Shown: in pieces, positions 9,044-16,665 of the stretch
Layout: the number at the start of each line of letters is the position of its first letter
How positions within the stretch are numbered: the first letter of the stretch is position 1
Source of the DNA: Nocardioides rubriscoriae
GTDB taxonomy: Bacteria > Actinomycetota > Actinomycetes > Propionibacteriales > Nocardioidaceae
DNA length: 64,000 nt
NCBI RefSeq assembly: GCF_008087085.1
Contig: NZ_VIYJ01000011.1
Coordinates: 62,001-126,000, forward strand
Direction of reading: 5' to 3'
The notes under the pieces: model-generated
What the model saw: the letters and a program-made list of their open reading frames with translations, nothing else
Told to the model about the DNA's origin: nothing
Database searches by the model: none
Program-made: the position numbers and the translations under genes

Positions 9044-9873
9044 CCACCACCGACGACCACCAGACCTCCGCACCGACCGGTGCCGGACAACTCCCACGGA
9101 CCATCGACGTCACCGACGACCAGCGCGTGCCCTTCGCCAGGCTCGTGGCGGTCGAGACCCGCAAGTCCTTCGACACCCGCGCCGGGCGCTGGCTGACGAT
9201 CTCCATCGTCGGCCTCGTGCTCGTGGTGGTCGGGGTCGGGGTGTTCGCCTTCCCCGACGACGCCCAGGACTACGTCAGCCTGCTCGGCGTGACCGGCGGC
9301 GTCCTCGGCTACTTCCTGCCGATCCTGATGATCATGCTCGTCACCAGCGAGTGGAGCCAGCGCACCGGGCTCAACACGTTCACCCTCGAGCCGCGTCGTA
9401 CGCGGGTGATCGGCGCCAAGATCACCGCCGGGCTCGGCCTGGCCGTCGTGGTCCTCGCCCTCGGTGCGGCCATCGCCGCGGTCGGGGTGCTGCTGAGCCC
9501 CGCCAACGGCGGGGAGGCCGTGTGGAACCTCGGCTACAACGAGGTCCAGAACTTCTCGCTGTCGAGCCTGATCGGGGTGCTCGTCGGGTTCGCCCTGGCC
9601 ATGCTGCTGCGCAGCTCACCGGTGGCGATCGTCGTCTACTTCGTCTACACCTTCATCCTGCCGGGCGTCGTCGCCGCGCTCGGTGCGCTGGTCGACGGTT
9701 TCGACAAGGTCGCCCCGTGGATCGAGTTCAACACCGCGCAGACGCCGCTGTTCACCGGCGACTACCGCGCCACGGGCGAGGAGTGGGCCCAGATCGCCGT
9801 CACGGGCCTGATCTGGCTGGTGGTCCCGTTCGTCCTGGGGCTGTGGCGCCTGGTGAGGGCCGAGGTCAAGTAG
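9040..9873 (+). CDS. ABC-2 type permease (copy 2)
   Basis: 277 residues with six hydrophobic spans. It shares the permease-1 landmarks VPFARLVAVETRKSFDT, TSEWSQRTGLNTF, EEWAQ and the C-terminal LVRAEVK. The GPPQ-type N-terminus is absent, replaced by a Thr/Asp-rich stretch. Partner of the ATPase directly upstream. Its 3' end is overlapped in antisense by the tail of the degenerate acyltransferase-like frame. Confidence 0.85.
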   Translation: MTTTDDHQTSAPTGAGQLPRTIDVTDDQRVPFARLVAVETRKSFDTRAGRWLTISIVGLVLVVVGVGVFAFPDDAQDYVSLLGVTGGVLGYFLPILMIMLVTSEWSQRTGLNTFTLEPRRTRVIGAKITAGLGLAVVVLALGAAIAAVGVLLSPANGGEAVWNLGYNEVQNFSLSSLIGVLVGFALAMLLRSSPVAIVVYFVYTFILPGVVAALGALVDGFDKVAPWIEFNTAQTPLFTGDYRATGEEWAQIAVTGLIWLVVPFVLGLWRLVRAEVK

Positions 9874-10494
9874 CGGGTCGAGGACCTGCGCGGTGATCCT
9901 GGTCGGGAGCGGCACGGGCACGCGGGGCAGCCCGGCGAGCCGGCCGACCCCCGTGACCCGGGCCGCCAGGGCCAGCAGCGACGCGCCGGGCACACCCAGC
10001 CGGGCCTCGTGCCCTCCGGAGCAGACCACGGGCACGACCGGCACGCCCCCGGCCAGGGCGGTGCGCACGTCGTCGTTGTCGTCGGTGTCGTCGGTGTCGT
10101 CGCCGTCGTCGGGCACGATCACGACCGCCCCCGCCGCCAGCGCGGCCTCGGTGCTGTCGCCGGTCGGGTCGAGCAGCCCCGACCGGCGGAAGTACGCCCC
10201 GGCGGGGCCGTCGAGCAGCGCCGGGTCGCCGAGCACGTACAACGGCCGCGTAGACCCGAACCGCTCGACGAACGCGGCGGCGAGGATCGGCACGTCCAGC
10301 GCCAGCAGCCCACCCTCACGGCGCGGGCGGAGCAGGGCGCTGCCCTCGGCCGGCACCCGTTCCATCCCGCGCACCTCGTAGCGGCACCACAGGCGCATCA
10401 GCCGCCCGAGCACCGGAAGCACCATGGCGACGTACGCCGGGTCGCGCTGCGCGAGGTCGTCGCGCACGAGCTGGCCCTGCAGCGTCCGGTCCAC
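9616..10494 (-). CDS. Degenerate PlsC/lysophospholipid acyltransferase-like protein
   Basis: The frame opens on GTG and its first ~205 residues resemble the PlsC-like acyltransferase family (LWCRYEVRGMERVPAEG; GGLLALDVPILAAAF; VPLPTRITAQVLDPL). The expected NHxGG catalytic block is replaced by LLRPRREGG, removing the catalytic His. The usual GG-D/E substrate motif is replaced by an Asp-rich run (PDDGDDTDDTDDNDD) encoded by a GTC-rich microrepeat. Internal residues are missing, and the last ~85 residues are simply antisense to the permease gene. It may be decaying or non-catalytic; a functional protein cannot be excluded. Confidence 0.5.
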   Translation of the reverse strand: MDRTLQGQLVRDDLAQRDPAYVAMVLPVLGRLMRLWCRYEVRGMERVPAEGSALLRPRREGGLLALDVPILAAAFVERFGSTRPLYVLGDPALLDGPAGAYFRRSGLLDPTGDSTEAALAAGAVVIVPDDGDDTDDTDDNDDVRTALAGGVPVVPVVCSGGHEARLGVPGASLLALAARVTGVGRLAGLPRVPVPLPTRITAQVLDPLLDLGPHQAPQPQDERDHQPDQARDGDLGPLLARGAVVAGEQRRLRGVELDPRGDLVETVDQRTERGDDARQDEGVDEVDDDRHR

Positions 10495-10547
10495 GTCTCG
10501 AGTATGCCCTCGGTCCGCGCCCGCCGGCCCTGACTAGGGTCGTGGTC

Positions 10548-11276
10548 ATGACTTCTGAGACCTCCACCCGGACCCCGCGCGAGGACGGCCGTGCCGACGA
10601 CGAGCTGCGCGAGGTGAAGATCACCCGCGGGTGGCTCGACCACGCAGCGGGGTCGGTGCTGGTCGAGTTCGGCAAGACCCGGGTGCTGTGCGCGGCGTCG
10701 GCGTCGGAGGGTGTGCCGCGGTGGCGCAAGGGCTCGGGCCTGGGGTGGGTCACCGCCGAGTACGCGATGCTGCCGGCGGCCACGCACACCCGCTCGGACC
10801 GTGAGTCGGTCAAGGGCCGCATCGGCGGTCGCACCCACGAGATCAGCCGGCTGATCGGACGGTCGCTGCGCGCGGTCATCGACTACCAGGCGATGGGCGA
10901 GAACACCATCCAGCTCGACTGCGACGTCCTGCAGGCCGACGGCGGCACCCGCACGGCCGCGATCACCGGTGCCTACGTCGCGCTCGTCGACGCCTGCGCC
11001 TCGCTGGGCGTCGCCGGTGCGCTCACGGGCTCGGTCGCCGCGGTCTCGGTGGGCATCATCGACGGCGTACCCCGCCTGGACCTGCCCTACGTCGAGGACG
11101 TGCGCGCCGAGACCGACATGAACGTCGTGATGACCGGCGCCGGCTCGTTCGTCGAGGTGCAGGGCACCGCCGAGGGTGCCGCGTTCGACCGCCGCGAGCT
11201 CGACGCGCTGCTCGACCTGGCCCAGAAGGGCTGCGCCGACCTGACCGAGCTGCAGCGGGTCGCGCTGGGAGCCTGA
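10548..11276 (+). CDS. rph: Ribonuclease PH
   Basis: 242 residues. Phosphorolytic 3' exoribonuclease trimming tRNA 3' ends. Recognisable blocks: GSVLVEFGKTRVLCAAS, the phosphate-binding GRTHEISRLIGRSLR, DCDVLQADGGTRTAAITGA and GTAEGAAFDR near the C-terminus. ATG 10548 is preferred over a GTG six bases upstream. It is followed by rdgB after 3 bp, the conserved actinobacterial rph-rdgB pair. Confidence 0.95.
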   Translation: MTSETSTRTPREDGRADDELREVKITRGWLDHAAGSVLVEFGKTRVLCAASASEGVPRWRKGSGLGWVTAEYAMLPAATHTRSDRESVKGRIGGRTHEISRLIGRSLRAVIDYQAMGENTIQLDCDVLQADGGTRTAAITGAYVALVDACASLGVAGALTGSVAAVSVGIIDGVPRLDLPYVEDVRAETDMNVVMTGAGSFVEVQGTAEGAAFDRRELDALLDLAQKGCADLTELQRVALGA

Positions 11277-11279
11277 GCC

Positions 11280-11885
11280 GTGCCCGACCTCCACCTCGCC
11301 TCGCGCAACGCCAAGAAGATCGCCGAGATGGCCCGCATCCTCGCCGAGCACGTGCCCGACGTGACCGTGCTCGGTCTCGACGACGTCGTGGCCTACCCCG
11401 AGCCCGTCGAGGACGAGGCGACCTTCGCGGGCAACGCGCTGCTCAAGGCGCGCGCGGGGGTCGCCGCCACCGGCCTGGCCACCGTCGCCGACGACAGCGG
11501 CCTGTGCGTCGACGCGCTCAACGGGATGCCCGGGGTGCTGTCGGCGCGGTGGTCGGGGCCTCCCAAGGACGACGCCCGCAACAACCGGCTGCTGCTCGAC
11601 CAGCTGGCCGACGTGCCCGACGAGCGGCGCAGGGCGCACTTCACGTGCGCGGTCGCCGTGGTGCTGCCCGACGGGCGCGAGCACGTCGTCGAGGGCCGCA
11701 TGGACGGCACCGTCATCCGTGAGGTGCGCGGCGACGGCGGGTTCGGCTACGACGTCCTCTTCGTGGCCGACGCGCGGCCCGGCCTGACCACGGCCGAGCT
11801 CAGCGTCGCCGACAAGGACGCGATCTCGCACCGCGGGGCCGCGCTGCGGGCCCTGGCTCCGAAGCTGTCGGACCTGCTGGCCTGA
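11280..11885 (+). CDS. rdgB: Non-canonical purine NTP pyrophosphatase (XTP/dITP diphosphatase)
   Basis: 201 residues of the HAM1/RdgB family, which hydrolyses dITP/XTP to keep deaminated purines out of DNA. N-terminal LASRNAKKIAEM, VADDSGLCVDAL, the catalytic-loop region GDGGFGYDVLF and C-terminal SHRGAALRAL are all in place. GTG start 3 bp after rph, so almost certainly co-transcribed. Confidence 0.94.
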   Translation: MPDLHLASRNAKKIAEMARILAEHVPDVTVLGLDDVVAYPEPVEDEATFAGNALLKARAGVAATGLATVADDSGLCVDALNGMPGVLSARWSGPPKDDARNNRLLLDQLADVPDERRRAHFTCAVAVVLPDGREHVVEGRMDGTVIREVRGDGGFGYDVLFVADARPGLTTAELSVADKDAISHRGAALRALAPKLSDLLA

Positions 11886-11904
11886 CCACTCGGTACGGGT
11901 CGGG

Positions 11905-11986
11905 TGCCGAAGAGGGGACTCGAACCCCTACGCCCTAGGGCACAGGTACCTAAAACCTGCGTGTCTGCCAGTTCCACCACTCCGGC
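11905..11986 (-). tRNA. tRNA-Leu (anticodon TAG)
   Basis: Read on the minus strand: acceptor arms GCCGGAG/CTTCGGC pair (one G-U), and the anticodon stem CAGGT/ACCTG encloses loop TTTAGGT, giving anticodon TAG. A long variable arm is present, with a standard T arm GGGTTCGAGTCCC. 82 nt, discriminator A, CCA not encoded. Converges with rdgB. Confidence 0.95.
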
Positions 11987-12014
11987 GGGTGCTGCGCCTG
12001 CTCGGCCGATTGTG

Positions 12015-12503
12015 TCAGTCGAGCCCGAGGTCGCGGCGCAGCTTGGCGACGTGGCCGGTGGCCTTGACGTTGTACTGGGCCACCTCGACCTTGCCGTCGG
12101 CGTCGACGACGAAGGTCGAGCGGATGACGCCCTGCACGGTCTTGCCGTACATCGTCTTCTCGCCGAACGCCGCCCACTGCTGCATGACGGTCTTGTCGGG
12201 GTCGGAGAGCAGCCGGATGGTCAGGCCCTCCTTCTCGCGGAACTTCGCGAGCTTCTCGGGCTTGTCGGGCGAGATGCCGACCACCGTGAGGCCAGCGGCC
12301 TGCAGCGAGTCGAGGGAGTCGCTGAAGTCGCAGGCCTGCTTGGTGCAGCCCGGGGTCATTGCGGCGGGGTAGAAGTAGACGACCACCTTGGAGCCGTCAC
12401 CGGTGAGGTCGGCGAGGGAGACCTCGGCGCCGGTGTCGTCGGTGAGGGTGAAGGCCGGGGCGGTGTCGCCGGGCTCCAGGCGGGTGGGCTGGCTCGTGGT
12501 CAC
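12015..12503 (-). CDS. bcp: Thioredoxin-dependent thiol peroxidase (BCP-type peroxiredoxin)
   Basis: 162 residues. The peroxiredoxin active site is YFYPAAMTPGCTKQACDF (peroxidatic Cys and resolving Cys five residues apart, the 1-Cys/atypical 2-Cys BCP arrangement). C-terminal RSTFVVDADGKV is typical. The GTG at 12503 has an AGGAG Shine-Dalgarno; upstream extension would run into the divergent promoter. Detoxifies peroxides with thioredoxin. Divergent from the metal transporter. Confidence 0.92.
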   Translation of the reverse strand: MTTSQPTRLEPGDTAPAFTLTDDTGAEVSLADLTGDGSKVVVYFYPAAMTPGCTKQACDFSDSLDSLQAAGLTVVGISPDKPEKLAKFREKEGLTIRLLSDPDKTVMQQWAAFGEKTMYGKTVQGVIRSTFVVDADGKVEVAQYNVKATGHVAKLRRDLGLD

Positions 12504-12563
12504 GGTGGGCTCCTGTCCGAGGGGTCCGGGGGTCTGCGGAAGAGGGGTAAATCCGAACGGGCG

Positions 12564-12588
12564 GTTGTTGCGAACTGGTTGCAGCAAC
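12564..12588. promoter_or_regulatory. Nur-box-like operator in bcp / metal-importer intergenic region
   Basis: A 10-5-10 imperfect palindrome: GTTGTTGCGA, ACTGG, TTGCAGCAAC (8 of 10 positions pair). It contains TTGCGA-N5-TTGCAG, close to the Streptomyces Nur (nickel-uptake regulator, Fur family) box TTGCAA-N5-TTGCAA. A possible promoter, TTGTTG-17-CATAGT, overlaps it and reads toward the importer. Operator identity is inference from motif and context. Confidence 0.6.
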
Positions 12589-12651
12589 ATAGTGTGGCGA
12601 TGTCGCGACGATCTCAGCCGAGGTCAACCTACTGAGGGTGGAGCCGGACCC

Positions 12652-13344
12652 ATGCACGTACCTGACGGATTCCTCGACGCACCCACGTCGCTGGCCACGG
12701 GCGCCCTCGCCGTGGTCGCCGTCGGGGTGTCGCTGCGCAAGGCCCGCCACGAGCTCGACGACCGCACGGCGCCGCTCGCCGGGCTGGTCGCGGCGTTCGT
12801 CTTCGCCACGCAGATGATCACCTTCCCGGTCGCCGGTGGCACCAGCGGCCACCTGCTGGGCGGTGCGCTCGCCGCGGTGCTGGTGGGGCCCTGGACCGGC
12901 GTCCTGGCGACCAGCGTGGTCTTCGTGGTCCAGTGCCTGCTCTTCGCCGACGGCGGCATCACCGCCCTCGGCACCAACATCACGCTGATGGGCGTCACGA
13001 CCGTCGCCGTCGGCTGGCTCGTCTTCCGCGCGCTGCAGGTCGTGCTGCCCAGGAGGACGGCGATGGTGCCGGTCGCCGCTGGCATCGGCGCCCTGCTGAG
13101 CGTGCCGGTCGCCGCCCTGGTCTTCGTGCTGCTCTACGCCGTGGGCGGCGCCGCGGACATCCCGATCGACCGGCTCGCCGGCGCCATGGTCGGCGTCCAC
13201 CTGCTCATCGGCATCGGCGAGGGCGTGATCACCTTCCTCGCGGTCGGCAGCATCATCGCCGTGCGCCCCGACCTCGTCTACGGCGCCCGCTCGGTGCTGA
13301 AGGCCCGCACCCTCGAGGTCCGCACGACGGTGCCCGCCGCATGA
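12652..13344 (+). CDS. ECF-type nickel/cobalt importer S-component (CbiM/NikM family)
   Basis: 230 residues, six to seven hydrophobic spans. It starts MHVPDGFLD, the invariant CbiM/NikM N-terminus whose exposed amino-terminal Met-His is a metal ligand. Substrate-specificity subunit of an energy-coupling-factor importer; the following three genes supply PDGLE (CbiN/NikN-like), EcfT and EcfA. Ni versus Co cannot be told from this sequence alone, but the Nur-like operator favours nickel. Stop overlaps next start (ATGA). Confidence 0.9.
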   Translation: MHVPDGFLDAPTSLATGALAVVAVGVSLRKARHELDDRTAPLAGLVAAFVFATQMITFPVAGGTSGHLLGGALAAVLVGPWTGVLATSVVFVVQCLLFADGGITALGTNITLMGVTTVAVGWLVFRALQVVLPRRTAMVPVAAGIGALLSVPVAALVFVLLYAVGGAADIPIDRLAGAMVGVHLLIGIGEGVITFLAVGSIIAVRPDLVYGARSVLKARTLEVRTTVPAA

Positions 13345-13670
13345 AGAACCTCTCGACCCGTGTCTCGAACCGGGCCGTCGCGCTCGGCATCCTCGTCGTC
13401 GCGCTCCTGCTCGCCGGCGTCGTCAGCTACTACGCCGCCAGCGCCCCCGACGGGCTGACCAAGGTCGCGCAGGACCAGGGGTTCGCCGACACCCAGACCG
13501 ACCACGCGACCGACGACGGACCGTTCGCGGGCTACGGCGCGTCGTTCGTCGACGACGACCGGCTCAGCGGCGGTCTCGCGGGCGTGGTCGGGGTCGTCGT
13601 GGTGCTGGGTCTCGCCGGCGGGCTCACGATGGTGCTGCGACGCCGTACGCCCGAGGACGCCGACGTCTGA
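13341..13670 (+). CDS. PDGLE-domain accessory subunit (CbiN/NikN-like)
   Basis: 109 residues with two transmembrane helices. The conserved PDGLE-type motif appears as APDGLTKVA, followed by DYPVPG-region equivalents (GPFAGYGASF). These small subunits accompany CbiM/NikM and are needed for metal loading in CbiMN-type importers. Overlaps cbiM by 4 bp. Confidence 0.85.
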   Translation: MKNLSTRVSNRAVALGILVVALLLAGVVSYYAASAPDGLTKVAQDQGFADTQTDHATDDGPFAGYGASFVDDDRLSGGLAGVVGVVVVLGLAGGLTMVLRRRTPEDADV

Positions 13671-13680
13671 TGGCCGACTG

Positions 13681-14349
13681 ATGGGCGGCGCGCACGGCCA
13701 CCAGCTGCACTTCCACGCCCACTCCCGGGTCCACCGGGCGCCGGCGCACCTCAAGATCGTCGCGCTCGTGGTCTTCATGCTCGTCGTCGTGGCGACCCCG
13801 CGCGGGTGGTGGCCGGCCTACGCCGCCTACCTCGCGCTGCTGGTCGCCGTGATCGCCGTGAGCCACGTGCCGCCGACGTACCTGCTCAAGCGGATGGTGG
13901 TCGAGGTGCCGTTCGTGGTCTTCGCGCTCCTGCTGCCGTTCGTGGCGACCGGTCCGCGCACCGAGGTCCTCGGGGTCTCGGTCAGCGAGTCGGGGTTGCA
14001 CGCCGGGGCCCGGCTGCTGGTCACGGCCACCCTCGGCGTCATCGCCAGCCTCACGCTGGCGGCGACCACCGAGGCCCAGGCGCTGCTCCAGGGCCTGACC
14101 CGGCTGCGGGTGCCGTCGCTGCTGGTGCAGATCATGGGCTTCATGGTCCGCTACCTCGAGGTCGTCACCGACGAGCTGCGCCGGATGAAGGTGGCCCGCG
14201 AGTCGCGTGGCTTCACTGCGCGCGACCCGCGCCACTGGCCGGTGCTGGCCAAGTCGTTCGGCGCCCTGTTCATCCGCAGCTACGAGCGCGGCGAGCGCGT
14301 GCACCTGGCGATGCTGTCGCGCGGCTACACCGGCAGGCTGCCCTCGTGA
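13681..14349 (+). CDS. ECF transporter transmembrane T-component (CbiQ/EcfT)
   Basis: 222 residues, about five hydrophobic spans. The cytoplasmic coupling segments with the EcfT Ala-Arg-Gly pattern read VARESRGFTARDP and MLSRGYTGRLP. The His-rich N-terminus (GGAHGHQLHFHAHSRVH) suggests metal binding. Its TGA overlaps the GTG of the ATPase gene. Confidence 0.9.
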   Translation: MGGAHGHQLHFHAHSRVHRAPAHLKIVALVVFMLVVVATPRGWWPAYAAYLALLVAVIAVSHVPPTYLLKRMVVEVPFVVFALLLPFVATGPRTEVLGVSVSESGLHAGARLLVTATLGVIASLTLAATTEAQALLQGLTRLRVPSLLVQIMGFMVRYLEVVTDELRRMKVARESRGFTARDPRHWPVLAKSFGALFIRSYERGERVHLAMLSRGYTGRLPS

Positions 14350-15140
14350 TCCCCGTCCTCGACGTCCGCGGCCTGGCCTACGCCTACCCCGACGGGCACC
14401 AGGCGCTGTTCGGCGTCGACCTGCACGTCCACCAGGGCGAGCGGGTCGCGCTGCTCGGGCCCAACGGGGCCGGCAAGACGACCCTCGTGCTCCACCTCAA
14501 CGGCATCCTCGTCGCCGGGCAGGGCTCGGTCGCGGTCAGCGGGCTACCGGTCGAGAAGCGCAACCTGCCCGAGATCCGCCGCCGCGTCGGCATCGTCTTC
14601 CAGGACCCCGACGACCAGCTCTTCATGGGCACCGTGCGCGCCGACGTCGGCTTCGGCCCGGCCAACCTGGGGTTGTCCGGGGCCGCGCTCGACGCCCGGG
14701 TGATGGCCGCGCTCGAGCAGGTCGGGATGGCCGACTTCGCCGACCGGCCCCCGCACCACCTGTCGTTCGGGCAGCGGCGCCGGGTGGCCGTCGCGACCGT
14801 GCTGGCCATGGAGCCCGAGATCCTGGTGCTCGACGAGCCGTCGTCCAACCTCGACCCCGCCTCGCGCCGCGAGCTGGCCGACATCCTGCGCTCGCTCGAC
14901 GTCACCGTGCTGATGGTGACTCACGACCTGCCCTACGCCCTCGAGCTGTGCCCGCGCTCGGTCGTGCTGAGCGACGGGCACGTGGTGGCCGACGGCGCGA
15001 CGTACGACGTGCTGACCGACGACGCCCTGATGAGGGCCAACCGGCTCGAGCTGCCGTTCGGCTTCGACCCCCGCACCATCGACCTCTCGACGCTCCCGGT
15101 CTCCGCGCCGGAGCGACGCTCGGATACGCTGCCCGGGTGA
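14346..15140 (+). CDS. ECF transporter ATPase (CbiO/EcfA)
   Basis: 264 residues. Walker A GPNGAGKTT, Q-loop VFQDPDDQLF (the CbiO-type), signature LSFGQRRRVAVA, Walker B ILVLDEPSSNLDP and switch His VTHDLPYA. Energises the CbiM/PDGLE/EcfT complex. GTG start overlaps the T-component stop, and its own stop overlaps the next GTG (GTGA), so the operon may extend into the DUF3618 gene. Confidence 0.92.
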   Translation: MIPVLDVRGLAYAYPDGHQALFGVDLHVHQGERVALLGPNGAGKTTLVLHLNGILVAGQGSVAVSGLPVEKRNLPEIRRRVGIVFQDPDDQLFMGTVRADVGFGPANLGLSGAALDARVMAALEQVGMADFADRPPHHLSFGQRRRVAVATVLAMEPEILVLDEPSSNLDPASRRELADILRSLDVTVLMVTHDLPYALELCPRSVVLSDGHVVADGATYDVLTDDALMRANRLELPFGFDPRTIDLSTLPVSAPERRSDTLPG

Positions 15141-15385
15141 GTGACGAACTGGCTGACCTCGAGCGCGAGATCGAGGAGACCCGGGAGCGCCTGGCGACCA
15201 CGATCGACCAGCTGCTCTACCGCTCGCACCCCAAGACGATCGCGAGCCGCCAGGTCGCGCAGATCAAGGGCTACTACGTCGACGCGGCCACCGGTGAGCC
15301 GCGCACCGACAACATCCTCAAGACCGTGGGTGGCGTCGTCGGTGCGATCGTGCTCGTGGTAGTGCTGCGCCGCGTCACCCGCTGA
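15137..15385 (+). CDS. DUF3618 small membrane protein
   Basis: 82 residues. N-terminal amphipathic helix ELADLEREIEETRERLATTI matches the DUF3618 pattern (EIExTRxxLxxTIDxL), then a single C-terminal transmembrane helix. GTG start overlaps the EcfA stop. Function unknown; often near envelope or chaperone genes in actinobacteria. Confidence 0.8.
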   Translation: MSDELADLEREIEETRERLATTIDQLLYRSHPKTIASRQVAQIKGYYVDAATGEPRTDNILKTVGGVVGAIVLVVVLRRVTR

Positions 15386-15406
15386 CCGCACCGAGGAGGT
15401 CCGCCG

Positions 15407-15730
15407 ATGGCTGACAAGCAGCCGATCAAGATGCTGCACGACCGCATCCTGTGCGAGGTCGACCGCGAGGCGGGGGAGCGGCGCTCCTCCGGCGGCATCG
15501 TCATCCCCGCCACCGCCGCCATGGGCGCCCGCCGTCTGGCCTGGGCCGTCGTCGCCGCGGTCGGTCCTCACGCCCGCGCCGTCGAGGTCGGCGACCGCGT
15601 GCTCTTCGACCCCGACGACAAGTCCGAGGTCGAGGTCCACGGCGAGACCTACGTCGTGATGCGCGAGCGCGACGTCCACGCCGTCGCCGCCGACCGGCTC
15701 GCCGACGAGGCGGCCGGGCTCTACCTCTGA
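15407..15730 (+). CDS. GroES-like co-chaperonin family protein
   Basis: 107 residues, a GroES/Cpn10 fold: IKMLHDRILCEVD at the N-terminus, the mobile-loop region ERRSSGGIVIPATA and the C-terminal VHGETYVVMRERDVHAV. A Shine-Dalgarno GAGGAGG precedes the ATG. The loop and flanks differ from classical GroES and no groEL is adjacent, so it is probably the actinobacterial GroES paralogue rather than the main co-chaperonin. Confidence 0.85.
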   Translation: MADKQPIKMLHDRILCEVDREAGERRSSGGIVIPATAAMGARRLAWAVVAAVGPHARAVEVGDRVLFDPDDKSEVEVHGETYVVMRERDVHAVAADRLADEAAGLYL

Positions 15731-15746
15731 GCCCCCGGCGACCCTG

Positions 15747-16355
15747 ATGGACCACGACGGGTCCGTCCGGCTTTGGGGTCCGTGGACCGCCCGGACGCCT
15801 GCCGAGGTGGCCGTGCTCCTCGAGGGCTACCCGGGGCCGTGGTGGATCGCCGGCGGGTGGGCCATCGAGGCCTTCACTGGGGTGTCTCGTGGCCACAGCG
15901 ACATCGACCCGAGCATCCCGCGCTCCGACGTCGCGTCGTTCCACCGCCACCTCGCGGGCAGGTTGGACGTCTGGACCGCCGACTCGGGCGTCTTCCGCGC
16001 CCTGGTCGAGGCCGACGAGCCGGTGCCCCCGACCTGCGAGAACCTCTGGCTGCGGGCCAGTGGCGCCGCTCCCTGGGAGTACGACGTGATCCTGATGGAC
16101 GTCGTCTCCGGGACTTGGACGTTCAAGCGCGACGCACGCATCGCCCTGCTGCTGGCGCAGGTGCTGTGGACCCAGGACGGCATCGCCTACCTGCGACCTG
16201 AGATCCAGCTGCTCCACAAGGCGCGCGCCCTGCGACCCCAGGACCAGTTCGACTTTGACGCGGCGGCGCCGCTCCTCGCCCCTGGACCCCGAGCATGGCT
16301 GCGCTGGGCGCTGGATCTCGCGCATCCGGGGCGCCGTTGGGCGGCCGCTCTTTGA
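15747..16355 (+). CDS. Nucleotidyltransferase-fold protein, aminoglycoside 2''-adenylyltransferase-like
   Basis: 202 residues. WWIAGGWAIEAF followed by GHSDIDPSIPR corresponds to the GG..(x)n..hSDID pattern of the nucleotidyltransferase fold (ANT(2'')-like family); QLLHKARALRPQDQFDF is the typical C-terminal block. The third acidic residue may be the D of YDVILMD. These chromosomal relatives are rarely demonstrated resistance genes, so the activity is uncertain. Confidence 0.7.
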   Translation: MDHDGSVRLWGPWTARTPAEVAVLLEGYPGPWWIAGGWAIEAFTGVSRGHSDIDPSIPRSDVASFHRHLAGRLDVWTADSGVFRALVEADEPVPPTCENLWLRASGAAPWEYDVILMDVVSGTWTFKRDARIALLLAQVLWTQDGIAYLRPEIQLLHKARALRPQDQFDFDAAAPLLAPGPRAWLRWALDLAHPGRRWAAAL

Positions 16356-16665
16356 CGCGCCGGCGACACGGTGGTCGACGGGGGCCACCCCCGGCCGAGC
16401 CTTGAGACCGCTGCCGATCACAGCCGGCGTGTCCGGCCCGACCCCACGCTGGTCGAGGTGTGAGGCCGCCCGCGGCCGAGCCTCGAGACCGCTACCACCG
16501 GCGCTGCCCGGGCGACCACGGGGTTGGCGGCGTTCCTGACTGGGGTCTCGAGGCTCGGGCCTGGGGGCCCTCGCACCTCGACCACCGTGGAGTGGGCTGG
16601 GGTGAGGACCGCTGGGCGTGCCGGTGACCCCGCTGTGGTGGTGGTGGGCGGGGTCTTTGGGGCGG
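16356..16665. repeat. Intergenic region with three REP-like ~40-bp repeats
   Basis: Holds copies at 16370-16410, 16449-16491 and, inverted, 16543-16587. Each runs from GGTCGAG at one end through a G/C-rich middle (GGCCGCCCGCGGCC in the second copy) to GCCTCGAGACC. A fourth copy sits at 18018-18055 on the other side of the DUF222-HNH gene. No gene is seen here; the right end abuts the proline-coding 3' end of that gene. Confidence 0.75.

Noticed and set aside
12504..12651. Cobalamin riboswitch before the CbiM-type gene
   Set aside because: The leader is short and lacks the B12-box and the extended structure; the palindromic Nur-like box explains the region better.
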